Both the position numbers and the translations under genes were made by a program. DNA of 64,000 nt from Streptosporangium sp. NBC_01755. Its GTDB lineage: Bacteria; Actinomycetota; Actinomycetes; Streptosporangiales; Streptosporangiaceae. A model generated the notes under the pieces. That model saw only the letters and a program-made list of their open reading frames with translations, ran no database searches and had not been told where the DNA came from. Each line of letters starts with the position of its first letter. The stretch's first letter is position 1. The stretch covers positions 186,001 to 250,000 of the forward strand of contig NZ_CP109131.1 of the NCBI RefSeq assembly GCF_035917995.1. Direction: 5' to 3'. This document shows positions 1-7,383 of this stretch, in pieces.

Positions 1-293
1 AGGTCGGGCAGGACTCGCTCGCGATGCCGCACCCCGTCCCCACCAAAGAGCAGCCACGCCTACCACGATGACGAAGCTGTACAAAGCGAGACGAATGATG
101 AGGCATCGTCTCAGGTCTCGTCGAGCGTCCTCTCGGCTGGTCATGATGCCCGCCGGGCGACCTCGGCGTCAGCTTCATCCTTGACGTGCCCCTGGAACTC
201 CGCCAGCGTCATCACGGCCGGCCATGAGGCACAGCGCCATCTGTTCGTCAAGGTCGGTGAGGGGGGAGCGGATTGCCGCACTGTCTGATCTGC
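1..293. other. No recognisable gene
   Basis: No reading frame here resembles a known family or has convincing start signals. The short frames present look like chance frames of GC-rich DNA. It lies downstream of the PNKP-like fragment that ends at 294. Confidence 0.4.
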
Positions 294-737
294 TCAGTAA
301 TCCCCTGCTGCGACTTGAAAGACGGTCAGGCCAAGCTCTTCGCGCCACATGCGGACGACGGCCGCGCGGTCGTCGATGACTCCGGCGATCTCCCTGTGGG
401 CGAAGTGTTCGGTGTAGATGTCGTGCTTCACCTGCACGTCGGGCTGGTTGTCGTGGTCGTCGCGCATCCACAAGCCCTCAGCGTCGTCGAGGTGGCCGAC
501 GTTGGCGGCCAGCCACATCTCCGTTTGGCGGCGGCACTGCTCCTTGCGCCCAGACACGTAGGCGATCGGGTGTCCGGCATGGACGCGGTCATAGCCGTAC
601 AGTTTTCGGCCATGCGAGGCCCCTTCTAACGCACGAGGGCCCGTGCCTCGCCGGATCTGCTCGCTGATCTCTTCAGACTCCAAGGCGGAGTCGATCCCCT
701 CATCGGCAAGCACTTTCCAGTCACGAGACCGGCCCAT
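294..737 (-). CDS. PNKP-like HAD 3'-phosphatase domain, probably N-terminally truncated
   Basis: The product (147 aa from ATG at 737) resembles the C-terminal part of the HAD-type phosphatase domain of T4-like polynucleotide kinase/phosphatases. Visible landmarks are HPIAYVSGRKEQCR, a TEMWLAANV helix, LWMRDDHDNQPDVQVK and a final DDRAAVVRMWREELGL followed by QVAAGDY. These match the family's SGR, MR..D.R.D..VK and DDR..VV.MWR..GL pattern. The frame continues upstream to about 760 as VFIHITNHDRTYDMG, where an intact protein should carry the DxDGT nucleophile motif; no such motif or good start is seen. It is therefore either a truncated gene or a divergent one. It would act on polynucleotide 3'-phosphates if intact. 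No kinase P-loop is present. Confidence 0.45.
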   Translation of the reverse strand: MGRSRDWKVLADEGIDSALESEEISEQIRRGTGPRALEGASHGRKLYGYDRVHAGHPIAYVSGRKEQCRRQTEMWLAANVGHLDDAEGLWMRDDHDNQPDVQVKHDIYTEHFAHREIAGVIDDRAAVVRMWREELGLTVFQVAAGDY

Positions 738-1275
738 GTCGTAGGTACGGTCATGGTTGGTGATGTGGATGAAGACACCACGCTCGCGACATACTGATGA
801 TCAAAGGTCGACGTTACGCAGAACGCGCCTGTCACTGCAGGTCAGAGGCATGATCGCGTGTCACGTCGAGCTTTCAGGTTCAGTAGGCCTAGGAAAGTGA
901 ACCGCTCACGGGTTTGCGATCACCGCGGCTGGATTCCCATAGGACCCGAACATCGAACGCCTTCTCGTTCTAGCTTCGCCAGGAGGAGCTCCCCGTCGGG
1001 GCGGCCAGAGCGCGCGAATCGAGAGGCGCTCCGATCTGGATCGGCAAATAATTCAGCTACGGTCTAACCGTATTGAGCACATGATTTCACGTTGGCTGTG
1101 TTCTGATCCTCAACAGACCGAGCATCACCAACAAGCCCGGAGCGCTTGCTCTTGTCCTTGCTGACTCGCCTGTAGACCGCAGCCCGAAGGGCAGCACCTG
1201 GCGCGAAAGACATGACCGAAGGGTAAATGAAAGATATATGCAAGAAGGAATTTCTTCAGAAATTCCTCTGGTGCT
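738..1275. other. Intergenic stretch without a supported gene
   Basis: About 540 bases between the PNKP-like fragment and phoD. The short frames lack family resemblance. AT content rises near 1210-1270, just past the phoD stop, but I see no clean hairpin. It may hold the decayed 5' end of the phosphatase-like gene, whose frame runs upstream to about 760-790. Confidence 0.35.
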
Positions 1276-2814
1276 TTAGGTCAGTGCCGCCTGTCCTGCC
1301 GGAATGGTGAACCGAGCACCGGTCTTCGCGGGCGCACCGCGCCTGCTGATGTATTCAAGCGTGCGGAAGTCGGCGTGCAGTTCCTGCGGGGTAAGGCGGC
1401 AGACGATGTAGCCGCGCCGCTGGTCGAGATAGGAGATGTGCGGGTTCTCGGCGATCGTCTCGGCGATCCGGCTCTCGTCGCGGTAACCGTCGCCGTCGCT
1501 GGCGATCGAGGAGGTGACGAGTTCCACCGCGACCCGGGGCGAGTCGGGGTCGTCGAAGTCGAGCCTCAGGTCCGCCGCGTGGTGCATGTGCGCGTCTCCG
1601 GTCAACACCACCGGGTTGGCCGCGCCCGAGTCCCGGAATCCGGTCAGCAGGCGGGTGCGCTCGGCGGCGTAGCCGTCCCAGGAGTCCATGTTGACCTCGG
1701 TACCCGGCCCGACCTTGGAGTCACGCTGGGCCATCAGGATCTGCTGGCCGACCAGGTTCCAGCGGGCGCCGGAGGTCGCAAGACCGTCGAGCAGCCAGTT
1801 CCGCTGGTCCTCCCCGAGCAGGGTGCGCCCGGCGGCCAGCCTGTCGTCGCAGCCGGACCTGAGCCCGTCCTCGCAGGCCTGGTCGTCGCGGAACTGCCGG
1901 GTGTCGAGCAGGTGAAAACGGGCCAGCGGCCCCCAGTCCACCCGGCGGTGGACCCGCATCGACGCCCCGCCGGGCACGCTCGTCCGGCGCAGCGGCATGT
2001 TCTCGTAGTACGCCTGGAAGGCGTTGGCCCTGCGCCGGGCGAACGCCGGGTCCCCGGAGCTGGAGACCTCTCCCGCCCAGTTGTTCTCGATCTCGTGGTC
2101 GTCGAAGGCCACCAGCCACGGCGCGACCGCGTGCGCCGCCTGCAGGTCGGGGTCGCTCTTGTACTGCGCGTGCCGCATCCGGTAGTCGGCCAGCGTGGCG
2201 CAGGTGCCCGAGGTGTGCTGCCGGACACTCCCGGCGAGGGCCGTGTACCCCCGTGGCGCGTACTCGTACATGTAGTCGCCCAGGTGGACGACCAGCCCGG
2301 GATCCTGCTCGGCCAGCCTCCGGTACGCCGTGTAGAAACCGTGCTCGTAGTGCGCACAGGCGGCGATGGCGAGGGTCAGCGGGGACAGCGCGGACGGGGC
2401 GGTGCGGGTGCGGCCGGTCGGCGACAGGTGGCCCTCGGCTCTGAAGCGGTAGAAGTACTCCCGGCCGTGCTCCAGGTGCTCCACCTCGACGTGGACGCTG
2501 TGCGCCCGCTGCCGGCGTGCGGTCTCGGTACCCGCGCGGACCACCCTGGCGAACCGTTCGTCGGTGGCGAGCTGCCATTCGACGTCCACGTCCCGGACCG
2601 GCATCCCGCCCCGGCCGTCCGGGCCGAGCGGGTCGAGGGCGAGCCTGGTCCACAGCACGACGCCGTCCGCCGACGGGTCGCCGGAGGCGATGCCGAGCGT
2701 GAACGGGTCGCCGGCGAGGGTCCGGGCCGGGCCGGGCCCGGCCCCGGTGAGCAACAGGCCGCCCGCACCGGCGGCGGCGGAAAGAAACACTCTGCGTGAC
2801 AGCTTCTGCTCCAC
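1276..2814 (-). CDS. phoD: Tat-exported PhoD-family alkaline phosphatase/phosphodiesterase
   Basis: The 512-aa product begins with a twin-arginine signal (SRRVFLSAAAGAGGLLL, residues 6-22), so it should be exported folded by the Tat system. Residues 35-130 form the N-terminal beta domain of PhoD (LGIASGDPSADGVVLWTRL). The metallophosphatase core follows with HLGDYMYEY, FDDHEIENNWAG and VVLTGDAHMHHA, which hold the metal-binding residues of the Fe/Ca-dependent PhoD family. Length fits the family. The enzyme hydrolyses phosphomonoesters or diesters outside the membrane for phosphate scavenging. The start at 2814 puts the Tat motif at the expected distance. It reads away from the hydrolase gene at 3.9 kb on the same strand and has no obvious partner. 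Confidence 0.9.
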   Translation of the reverse strand: MEQKLSRRVFLSAAAGAGGLLLTGAGPGPARTLAGDPFTLGIASGDPSADGVVLWTRLALDPLGPDGRGGMPVRDVDVEWQLATDERFARVVRAGTETARRQRAHSVHVEVEHLEHGREYFYRFRAEGHLSPTGRTRTAPSALSPLTLAIAACAHYEHGFYTAYRRLAEQDPGLVVHLGDYMYEYAPRGYTALAGSVRQHTSGTCATLADYRMRHAQYKSDPDLQAAHAVAPWLVAFDDHEIENNWAGEVSSSGDPAFARRRANAFQAYYENMPLRRTSVPGGASMRVHRRVDWGPLARFHLLDTRQFRDDQACEDGLRSGCDDRLAAGRTLLGEDQRNWLLDGLATSGARWNLVGQQILMAQRDSKVGPGTEVNMDSWDGYAAERTRLLTGFRDSGAANPVVLTGDAHMHHAADLRLDFDDPDSPRVAVELVTSSIASDGDGYRDESRIAETIAENPHISYLDQRRGYIVCRLTPQELHADFRTLEYISRRGAPAKTGARFTIPAGQAALT

Positions 2815-3083
2815 ACCACCAGTGCAACCGTTCCAGCTTTCCCCGCCATGGCCTGCGCATCAAGGCATGATGAACAGCCGTTGCACAGGCGAGTGCCCTA
2901 CCCGCGGTGATTTAACGCCGGCCGACCGGCGGGCGACATCGGGGCGAAGGGCCGGCTTCCCGGTGGTGGTCGCACCGGAACCCGGAGGGACGGCTCGGGA
3001 AGCGACGAGGCTCACGTCAGGGAACCGGAGGTGCCGACCTCCGCGGCGGTGAGTGCGAGCCGGCGGGGAGACCCCGGCCCGGG

Positions 3084-3917
3084 TCATCCCAGGTAGGGCT
3101 TGAGGTGGGGGTTGAGGGCGCCGCAGCCCAGGTATTTCTCCGCGGTGTGGAAGTCGAGCCAGTCGAGGTTGACCAGCGCCTCCTGGTCGACGCCGGTGAA
3201 GCAGGTCCGCAGCCCCGGCGGGATCGCCGCGATGTCGTCCTTGTCGGCGATGTTCACCCACCGTCTGACCTTGGGGGGCCGCTCGCCCCAGCCGTTGACC
3301 GGTGCGGGCATCAGCCGCTCGAAGATCACGTTGCGCATGCCGAGCGGGCTGCCCAGAGTGATCAGCAGGTCCACCTCCAGGTCGGGGTTGGCCCAGAGCG
3401 TCTCGTAGGTCACCACGCTGCCCAGCGAGTGCGCGATCACCACCTTGGGCCGGTTCCGCCTGATCACCTCGGCCACGGCCGCCCTCGACTTCTCGCGCGC
3501 CTCACCCCCGGCCGCCATGTAGGTGGCGACCTCGGGACAGAAGAGCTTGGCGAAGTCGGCGGCGTTGGCCTGCAACCGGTCCAGCAGCCAGCCGGTCATC
3601 CGGTGCAGGGCACCGGTCAGCCCCTCCCCCACCGAGTCGAGCTGCTTGGCCCAGGCGACGAAGACCTCCTGGGCGCCGACGTTCATGCTCCGCACCGCGC
3701 GCGGAGAGTCCTCCTTGCTCTCACCCAGCAGATGGGCGTAGTAGGCGATCTCGGTGATGTAGCGCTCCTTGACGTGCGGCTTGCCGCCCGTCAGGCCCTT
3801 GTGCAGGTAGCGGTCCCACTTGTCGCGCATCGCGACCGCCGCGCCGCCGACCGAGTTACCCGCGTCGCGGTAGTAGCGGTACTTACCGATACCGTGCACC
3901 CCGACGATCGTGTCCAT
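3084..3917 (-). CDS. Alpha/beta-hydrolase (lipase/esterase-like)
   Basis: The product is 277 aa if it starts at MDTIVGVHGIGK (ATG at 3917), which places the oxyanion-loop HGIG at the N-terminus as in short lipase-like hydrolases; an upstream in-frame ATG at 3941 would add only eight basic residues. The nucleophile elbow is VVIAHSLGSVVTYE near residue 170, and a late catalytic His may be in LDWLDFHTAEKYLG. No signal peptide or membrane segment is seen, so it is probably cytoplasmic. Substrate is unknown. Proteins of this kind are usually annotated as alpha/beta hydrolases or serine peptidases of unknown role. It stands alone between phoD and the IS element and probably belongs to the chromosomal background rather than the biosynthetic cluster. 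Confidence 0.7.
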   Translation of the reverse strand: MDTIVGVHGIGKYRYYRDAGNSVGGAAVAMRDKWDRYLHKGLTGGKPHVKERYITEIAYYAHLLGESKEDSPRAVRSMNVGAQEVFVAWAKQLDSVGEGLTGALHRMTGWLLDRLQANAADFAKLFCPEVATYMAAGGEAREKSRAAVAEVIRRNRPKVVIAHSLGSVVTYETLWANPDLEVDLLITLGSPLGMRNVIFERLMPAPVNGWGERPPKVRRWVNIADKDDIAAIPPGLRTCFTGVDQEALVNLDWLDFHTAEKYLGCGALNPHLKPYLG

Positions 3918-4041
3918 ACTCCCCCGCCTCCTGTTTCGCATGCCCGGTTTTCACGGGCGTTGATGACATACGCCCCCGAGCAACTGTGGCGGAAGCGAGC
4001 CCCGCGTCACAAGACCACGGCGGCACCGGCGAAAACCGTCA

Positions 4042-4080
4042 ACGGACTCATAATCCGTGGGTCGTGGGTTCAAGCCCCAC
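4042..4080 (+). pseudogene. 3' half of a tRNA-like sequence (CAU anticodon)
   Basis: A perfect 5-bp anticodon stem (4042-4046 with 4054-4058) closes a seven-base loop CTCATAA. A five-base variable region and a perfect T-arm follow (GTGGG, loop TTCAAGC, CCCAC). No D-arm or 5' acceptor strand is visible upstream and the IS begins at 4083, so this is a tRNA fragment, not a working gene. Such 3' fragments are typical scars of integration or IS insertion. An 18-base block starting at the anticodon loop recurs with one mismatch at 50567-50584. Confidence 0.5.
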
Positions 4081-4082
4081 CC

Positions 4083-5032
4083 TGTGGGGTGCGGAAACTC
4101 GGCCGTAGTGGTTGACCTGGAGGTTCGTGGCTCGAGCATGATGAGGTCTCGGGCATCCTGCTGACGGTGTCGTGGTCCTTGCTTTACCTCATCCTCGGAC
4201 GTGTCGTTCAGCTCCTGGTCCTGCTGGGTGGCTATCAGCGCATCAGCGGCGAACTGGCCGGCGTCGGGCTACGGGTGCCGCCCAGCACAGTGCGCGACAT
4301 CCTCAAAAGAGCCGGGCTCGGTCCGGCACCACGTCGCACCGGCCCGAGTGGTTATGACGACTTGAGGTGGCCCCACTCGGGCGGCTTGAGCTGGGGCGAG
4401 TTCCTGAAAGCGCAGGCCGAGGGCATCTGGGCGTGCGACCTGTTCCACGTGGACACCGTCTTCCTCAAGCGGCTCTACGTTCTGTTCTTCATCGAGCACG
4501 CCACACGCGCCGTTCACGTCGTGGGTGTCACGGCGCATCCGACCGAAGCCTGGGTCGCTCAACAGGCCCGCAACCTGCTCACGGACCTGGGAGAGCAGGC
4601 CGAGCGCATCAGATTCCTCATTCGCGACCGCGACGCCAAATTCACCGCGGTCTTCAACGAGGTGTTCACCTCACTCGGCGCCCGCGTCATCAAAACGCCG
4701 GTTCGCGCGCCGCAGGCCAACGCGATCGCCGAGCGTTGGGGCGGCACCGTTCGACGGGAATGCACCGACCGGCTCTTGGTCTACAACGACCGCCATCTCC
4801 GCCGGGTCCTGCAGGCATACCAGTGGCATTACAACCGGCACCGTCCCCATCGCTCACGAGACCGTCAACCACCTCAGCCACCACATGCCCCGGCTACACC
4901 CAGCAATCTCGATCAAATCCGCCTGCAACGCCGACAGATACTCGACGGCCTGATCAACCAGTACCGGCGGACCGCATAGACGGGGCGGATAACCACAGAC
5001 CAGAGGCCACATCCGGGTTTTCGCACCCCACA
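4083..5032 (+). mobile_element. IS element with TGT...ACA ends and 16-19 bp inverted repeats
   Basis: The left end TGTGGGGTGCGGAAA and right end TTTTCGCACCCCACA are inverted copies with one mismatch; the match extends a few bases outward as CC/GG. The element is about 950 bp and encodes one DDE integrase-type transposase. TG...CA ends fit the IS3/IS481/IS-integrase superfamily. I see no clear target duplication in the immediate flanks, so it may have moved long ago or suffered recombination at an edge. Confidence 0.75.
4167..4979 (+). pseudogene. DDE integrase-type transposase, internally deleted N-terminal region
   Basis: The frame starts at GTG 4167 with SWSLLYLILGRVVQLLVLL, the usual N-terminus of a common actinobacterial integrase-core transposase. 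It then jumps directly to GGYQRISGELAGVGL, which in full-length relatives lies some 70-100 residues further on. The helix-turn-helix segment is therefore missing. The catalytic core is complete: first Asp in WACDLFHVDT, second in FLIRDRDAKF, Glu in ANAIAERWGGTVRRE, and the NRHRPH tail. With the DNA-binding part lost it may be unable to recognise its own ends, though the frame is open (270 aa). The comparison to full-length relatives is from memory of the family. Confidence 0.65.
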
Positions 5033-5133
5033 GGGCCGGACCCGGACGTGCTGCACGTGGTTCTGCCGGCCGTACACAGGGTCTGGGTCTTTCGCTAGAG
5101 ATTCGGCCTGGAAATTGCCCTACCCTCGTATGC

Positions 5134-5452
5134 GTGACCGAGTTGATGATCGACGCACGGGACATCCGGGTCAGCAGGTTCGGCCGTGGGAGGCCGTCGA
5201 GAAACCGGCCTCCGACAGCACAACTGTGCTGCTGACCATGCAGTACATGGAAGCGCAGCCGCGGACTGGATCGACCGCGGAGGCGGACGGATTGACGATC
5301 ACCGCGCCGGTCGACACGTCCGCGGACCTCGCGGTCATGGTGCGCGCACTGGACAAAGCCGTGATCGAGGCGGCCGAGCCCGCCATCGGGAACCCACGCT
5401 CGACGACATGTACCTCAGTCTCGCCGCCACCGAACTGGAGCACGCCCGGTGA
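5134..5452 (+). pseudogene. Remnant of a DrrA-type ABC transporter ATPase
   Basis: Three frames each carry a piece of a daunorubicin-resistance-type ATPase. GTG 5134 starts MTELMIDARDIRVSRFGRG, like a DrrA N-terminus. Another frame near 5218 reads TTVLLTMQYMEAQ, the segment that follows Walker B in DrrA. A third ends EPTLDDMYLSLAATELEHAR and stops at 5452, like the DrrA C-terminal EPTLDDVFL motif. Walker A, the signature motif and Walker B are missing, so a large internal deletion plus frameshifts destroyed the gene. Its stop overlaps the GTG of the oxygenase gene (GTGA), a normal operon junction, so the transporter was once co-transcribed with it. Confidence 0.65.
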
Positions 5453-6366
5453 AGATCCTTCCGGTGTCCAAAACGGACCCCGCATCCTGGGCGGCCGACA
5501 ACCGTGCCGACCTCCGTTCGCTGCTGGCCGCCGACGGCGCCGTGCTGGTGCGTGGCCTGGAAATCGCGGATGTGTCCACGGCCGCAGCCGTCAGCCGTGC
5601 CTTGATCGACTCGTTCGTGACCGAACGTGAGGGCTTCGCGCCACGTGACTCGCTCGAGCATGGCGTGTACTCGGCGACGAAGTGGCCATCGGACCAGCCG
5701 ATGTGCATGCATCACGAGCTGAGCTACGTGACCGATGTGCCGACTGTGCTGGCGTTCACCTGCTTGCGTGCCCCGGTTTCGGGTGGCGTGACGGCTCTGG
5801 CCGACTCGCACGCGGTGCTGGACTCCCTTGACCCGGATGTGGTGGCTCGGTTCTCGGAGCACGGCTGGCAGCTGGTGCGCCACTACAACGGCCTGGTCGG
5901 AGTTTCGCTGGCGGACGCGTTCGGTAGTTCCGACAAGGATGTGATAGAGGCGTACTGCGAGGCCCACGGGATTTCGTTAACCTGGGGCGCGGATGGCAGC
6001 CTCCGGACGACGCAGACCCGTCCTGCGTTGGTGCGGCACCCGGCGTCAGGGCGGCTCGGCTGGTTCAACCAGATCGCGTTCCTGAATGAGTGGACCATGG
6101 ACCCGGACGTCCGTGACTACCTGATCACGGCGTTCGACGGCGGCCTGCCGTTCAACACGTTCGCCGGAGACGGCACTCCGCTCGACCGGGCGACCGTCGA
6201 CGCCATCAACGCCGTGTACGACACCCACACCATCCGTGAGCCCTGGCAGGACGGCGACATCATGCTCGTCGACAACATCCGGATGGCCCATGCGGTCGAG
6301 CCGTACAAGGGTGAGCGGGAGATCGTCGTGGCTATGGGCGAGGCCGTCCGGATCAAGGAGTACTGA
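5449..6366 (+). CDS. HxE-type Fe(II)/2-oxoglutarate oxygenase (TauD/SyrP/DdaC-like)
   Basis: The 305-aa product belongs to the TauD/clavaminate-synthase-like superfamily. The iron ligands are the His and Glu of CMHHELSY (residues 85-92) and the distal His of RMAHAVEPYKGER, whose Arg should bind 2-oxoglutarate. The HxE rather than HxD triad is shared with SyrP-type enzymes that hydroxylate amino acids on NRPS carrier proteins, and DdaC, which epoxidises a carrier-bound fumaramoyl-Dap, belongs to the same broad family. It likely oxidises a residue bound to the A-T-TE protein encoded on the facing strand (7384-10515). It converges on the kinase gene, with 118 bp between stops. The GTG start at 5449 overlaps the stop of the drrA remnant. 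Hydroxylation versus epoxidation cannot be decided from sequence. Confidence 0.8.
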   Translation: MKILPVSKTDPASWAADNRADLRSLLAADGAVLVRGLEIADVSTAAAVSRALIDSFVTEREGFAPRDSLEHGVYSATKWPSDQPMCMHHELSYVTDVPTVLAFTCLRAPVSGGVTALADSHAVLDSLDPDVVARFSEHGWQLVRHYNGLVGVSLADAFGSSDKDVIEAYCEAHGISLTWGADGSLRTTQTRPALVRHPASGRLGWFNQIAFLNEWTMDPDVRDYLITAFDGGLPFNTFAGDGTPLDRATVDAINAVYDTHTIREPWQDGDIMLVDNIRMAHAVEPYKGEREIVVAMGEAVRIKEY

Positions 6367-6484
6367 CGTTCTTCAGGTACGAGATCAGCCCGCCGGTGCT
6401 CGCCTCGGCTCCGACGGCGGCCGGGCGGATCTCCCGCGGCTGCCAGTCGGGCGATGCGTTCACTTGCTTTGTCCTCCCAGCGTT

Positions 6485-7381
6485 TCAGTCGAAGCTCAAG
6501 GTCGAGTACATCGTCACGTTGCCGATCAGCGTGGCACATGCTTTCGCCGCCGCCGCGACTTTGTCGGGATAGGCTGGGGTCGAACGGTCGATCAGCACGC
6601 CGATCACGGTTCCACTGTGCCCGACCACCACGCCGAGTGCGTCGATGTCGGCACAGATCCCAATCATCGCTTTGAGCGTCCTCTTCGGACGCAGGACCTG
6701 GTTGAGCTCGGCGCTGCGGGTTGCCACATCTCCTACCTCAGCCAGGTCTCCGGTGGCCACCGCCGAAGCGAGACGGTCGAGCAGCCGGGCGTACTCGCGT
6801 TTCTCCGCCATGCCGAAAGGTTTTGGGATCCGGTTGAAGGCAACCGTGTCCACCGCGCCGCCTTCGTCCAGGCCGACCACGGTCATTGACGGCAGCGAGC
6901 CCAGTATCCGCCGCAGTCGGACACTGCGGTGGTGGTACGCCACGATTCCGGGATACAGCACGCCGTCGGTCGGCTCGATCTGGCAGAGCAGCCTTTCGAT
7001 GAACTTTGGCGTCAGCTCCACGTCCAGCGCGTTGCCGATCGCCCTCGCGGTGGCGACCAGATCGGCCGATGAGCTGGCCATGCCCTTGCCCTCGGCCAGT
7101 CCACTGTCCAGAGTGAGCACTCCGCCGACTGGCTTCGGCATGGTCTGCATGACCATCTGGGCCAGTTTGAGCGACTTCGTCTTGTGCCGTGGCCGGACTT
7201 CGATCGTGGACATGGCCGGGTCGGCCAGGAACGTGGCCACCGTCCAGCGCGCGATCGGCAACGTGACGAGGAAATCCCCGTCGGCCTCGTCCAGCCTGCC
7301 CTGCAGCAGTTCGCCGAAGGTGCCGAACGCGGTGCTCAACCCGGTGGCGCCGCGGTAAAGCGGCTGGACAGCCAGTGACAT
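6485..7381 (-). CDS. GHMP-family kinase, PduX-like (free threonine/serine kinase candidate)
   Basis: The 298-aa product has the GHMP layout: an N-terminal FGTFGELLQGRL strand-turn like the GSCGE.VQG of PduX, the phosphate-binding loop GLAEGKGMASSSADL near residue 100, and a C-terminal GHSGTVIGVLID motif. PduX phosphorylates free L-threonine. Here the gene ends the operon lyase - PLP/ATP-grasp - NRPS - kinase, starting two bases after the NRPS stop. I infer that it makes O-phospho-L-threonine or O-phospho-L-serine, the leaving-group substrate for the PLP enzyme, giving a 2,3-diamino acid. A similar kinase/PLP/lyase set is, as far as I recall, assigned to 2,3-diaminobutyrate supply in friulimicin-type clusters. 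The amino acid substrate is not proven. Confidence 0.7.
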   Translation of the reverse strand: MSLAVQPLYRGATGLSTAFGTFGELLQGRLDEADGDFLVTLPIARWTVATFLADPAMSTIEVRPRHKTKSLKLAQMVMQTMPKPVGGVLTLDSGLAEGKGMASSSADLVATARAIGNALDVELTPKFIERLLCQIEPTDGVLYPGIVAYHHRSVRLRRILGSLPSMTVVGLDEGGAVDTVAFNRIPKPFGMAEKREYARLLDRLASAVATGDLAEVGDVATRSAELNQVLRPKRTLKAMIGICADIDALGVVVGHSGTVIGVLIDRSTPAYPDKVAAAAKACATLIGNVTMYSTLSFD

Positions 7382-7383
7382 GC

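Noticed and set aside
1375..2799. 474-codon forward frame opposite phoD
   Set aside because: The reverse frame is a complete PhoD with Tat signal and metal motifs; the forward frame is its shadow.
4042..4080. Complete tRNA-Met gene
   Set aside because: Only the anticodon arm and T-arm are present; the D-arm and 5' acceptor strand are absent upstream.
3951..4139. Small reverse frame containing NPRPTDYESVD
   Set aside because: This peptide pattern is a known product of reading antisense through tRNA sequence and not a protein gene.
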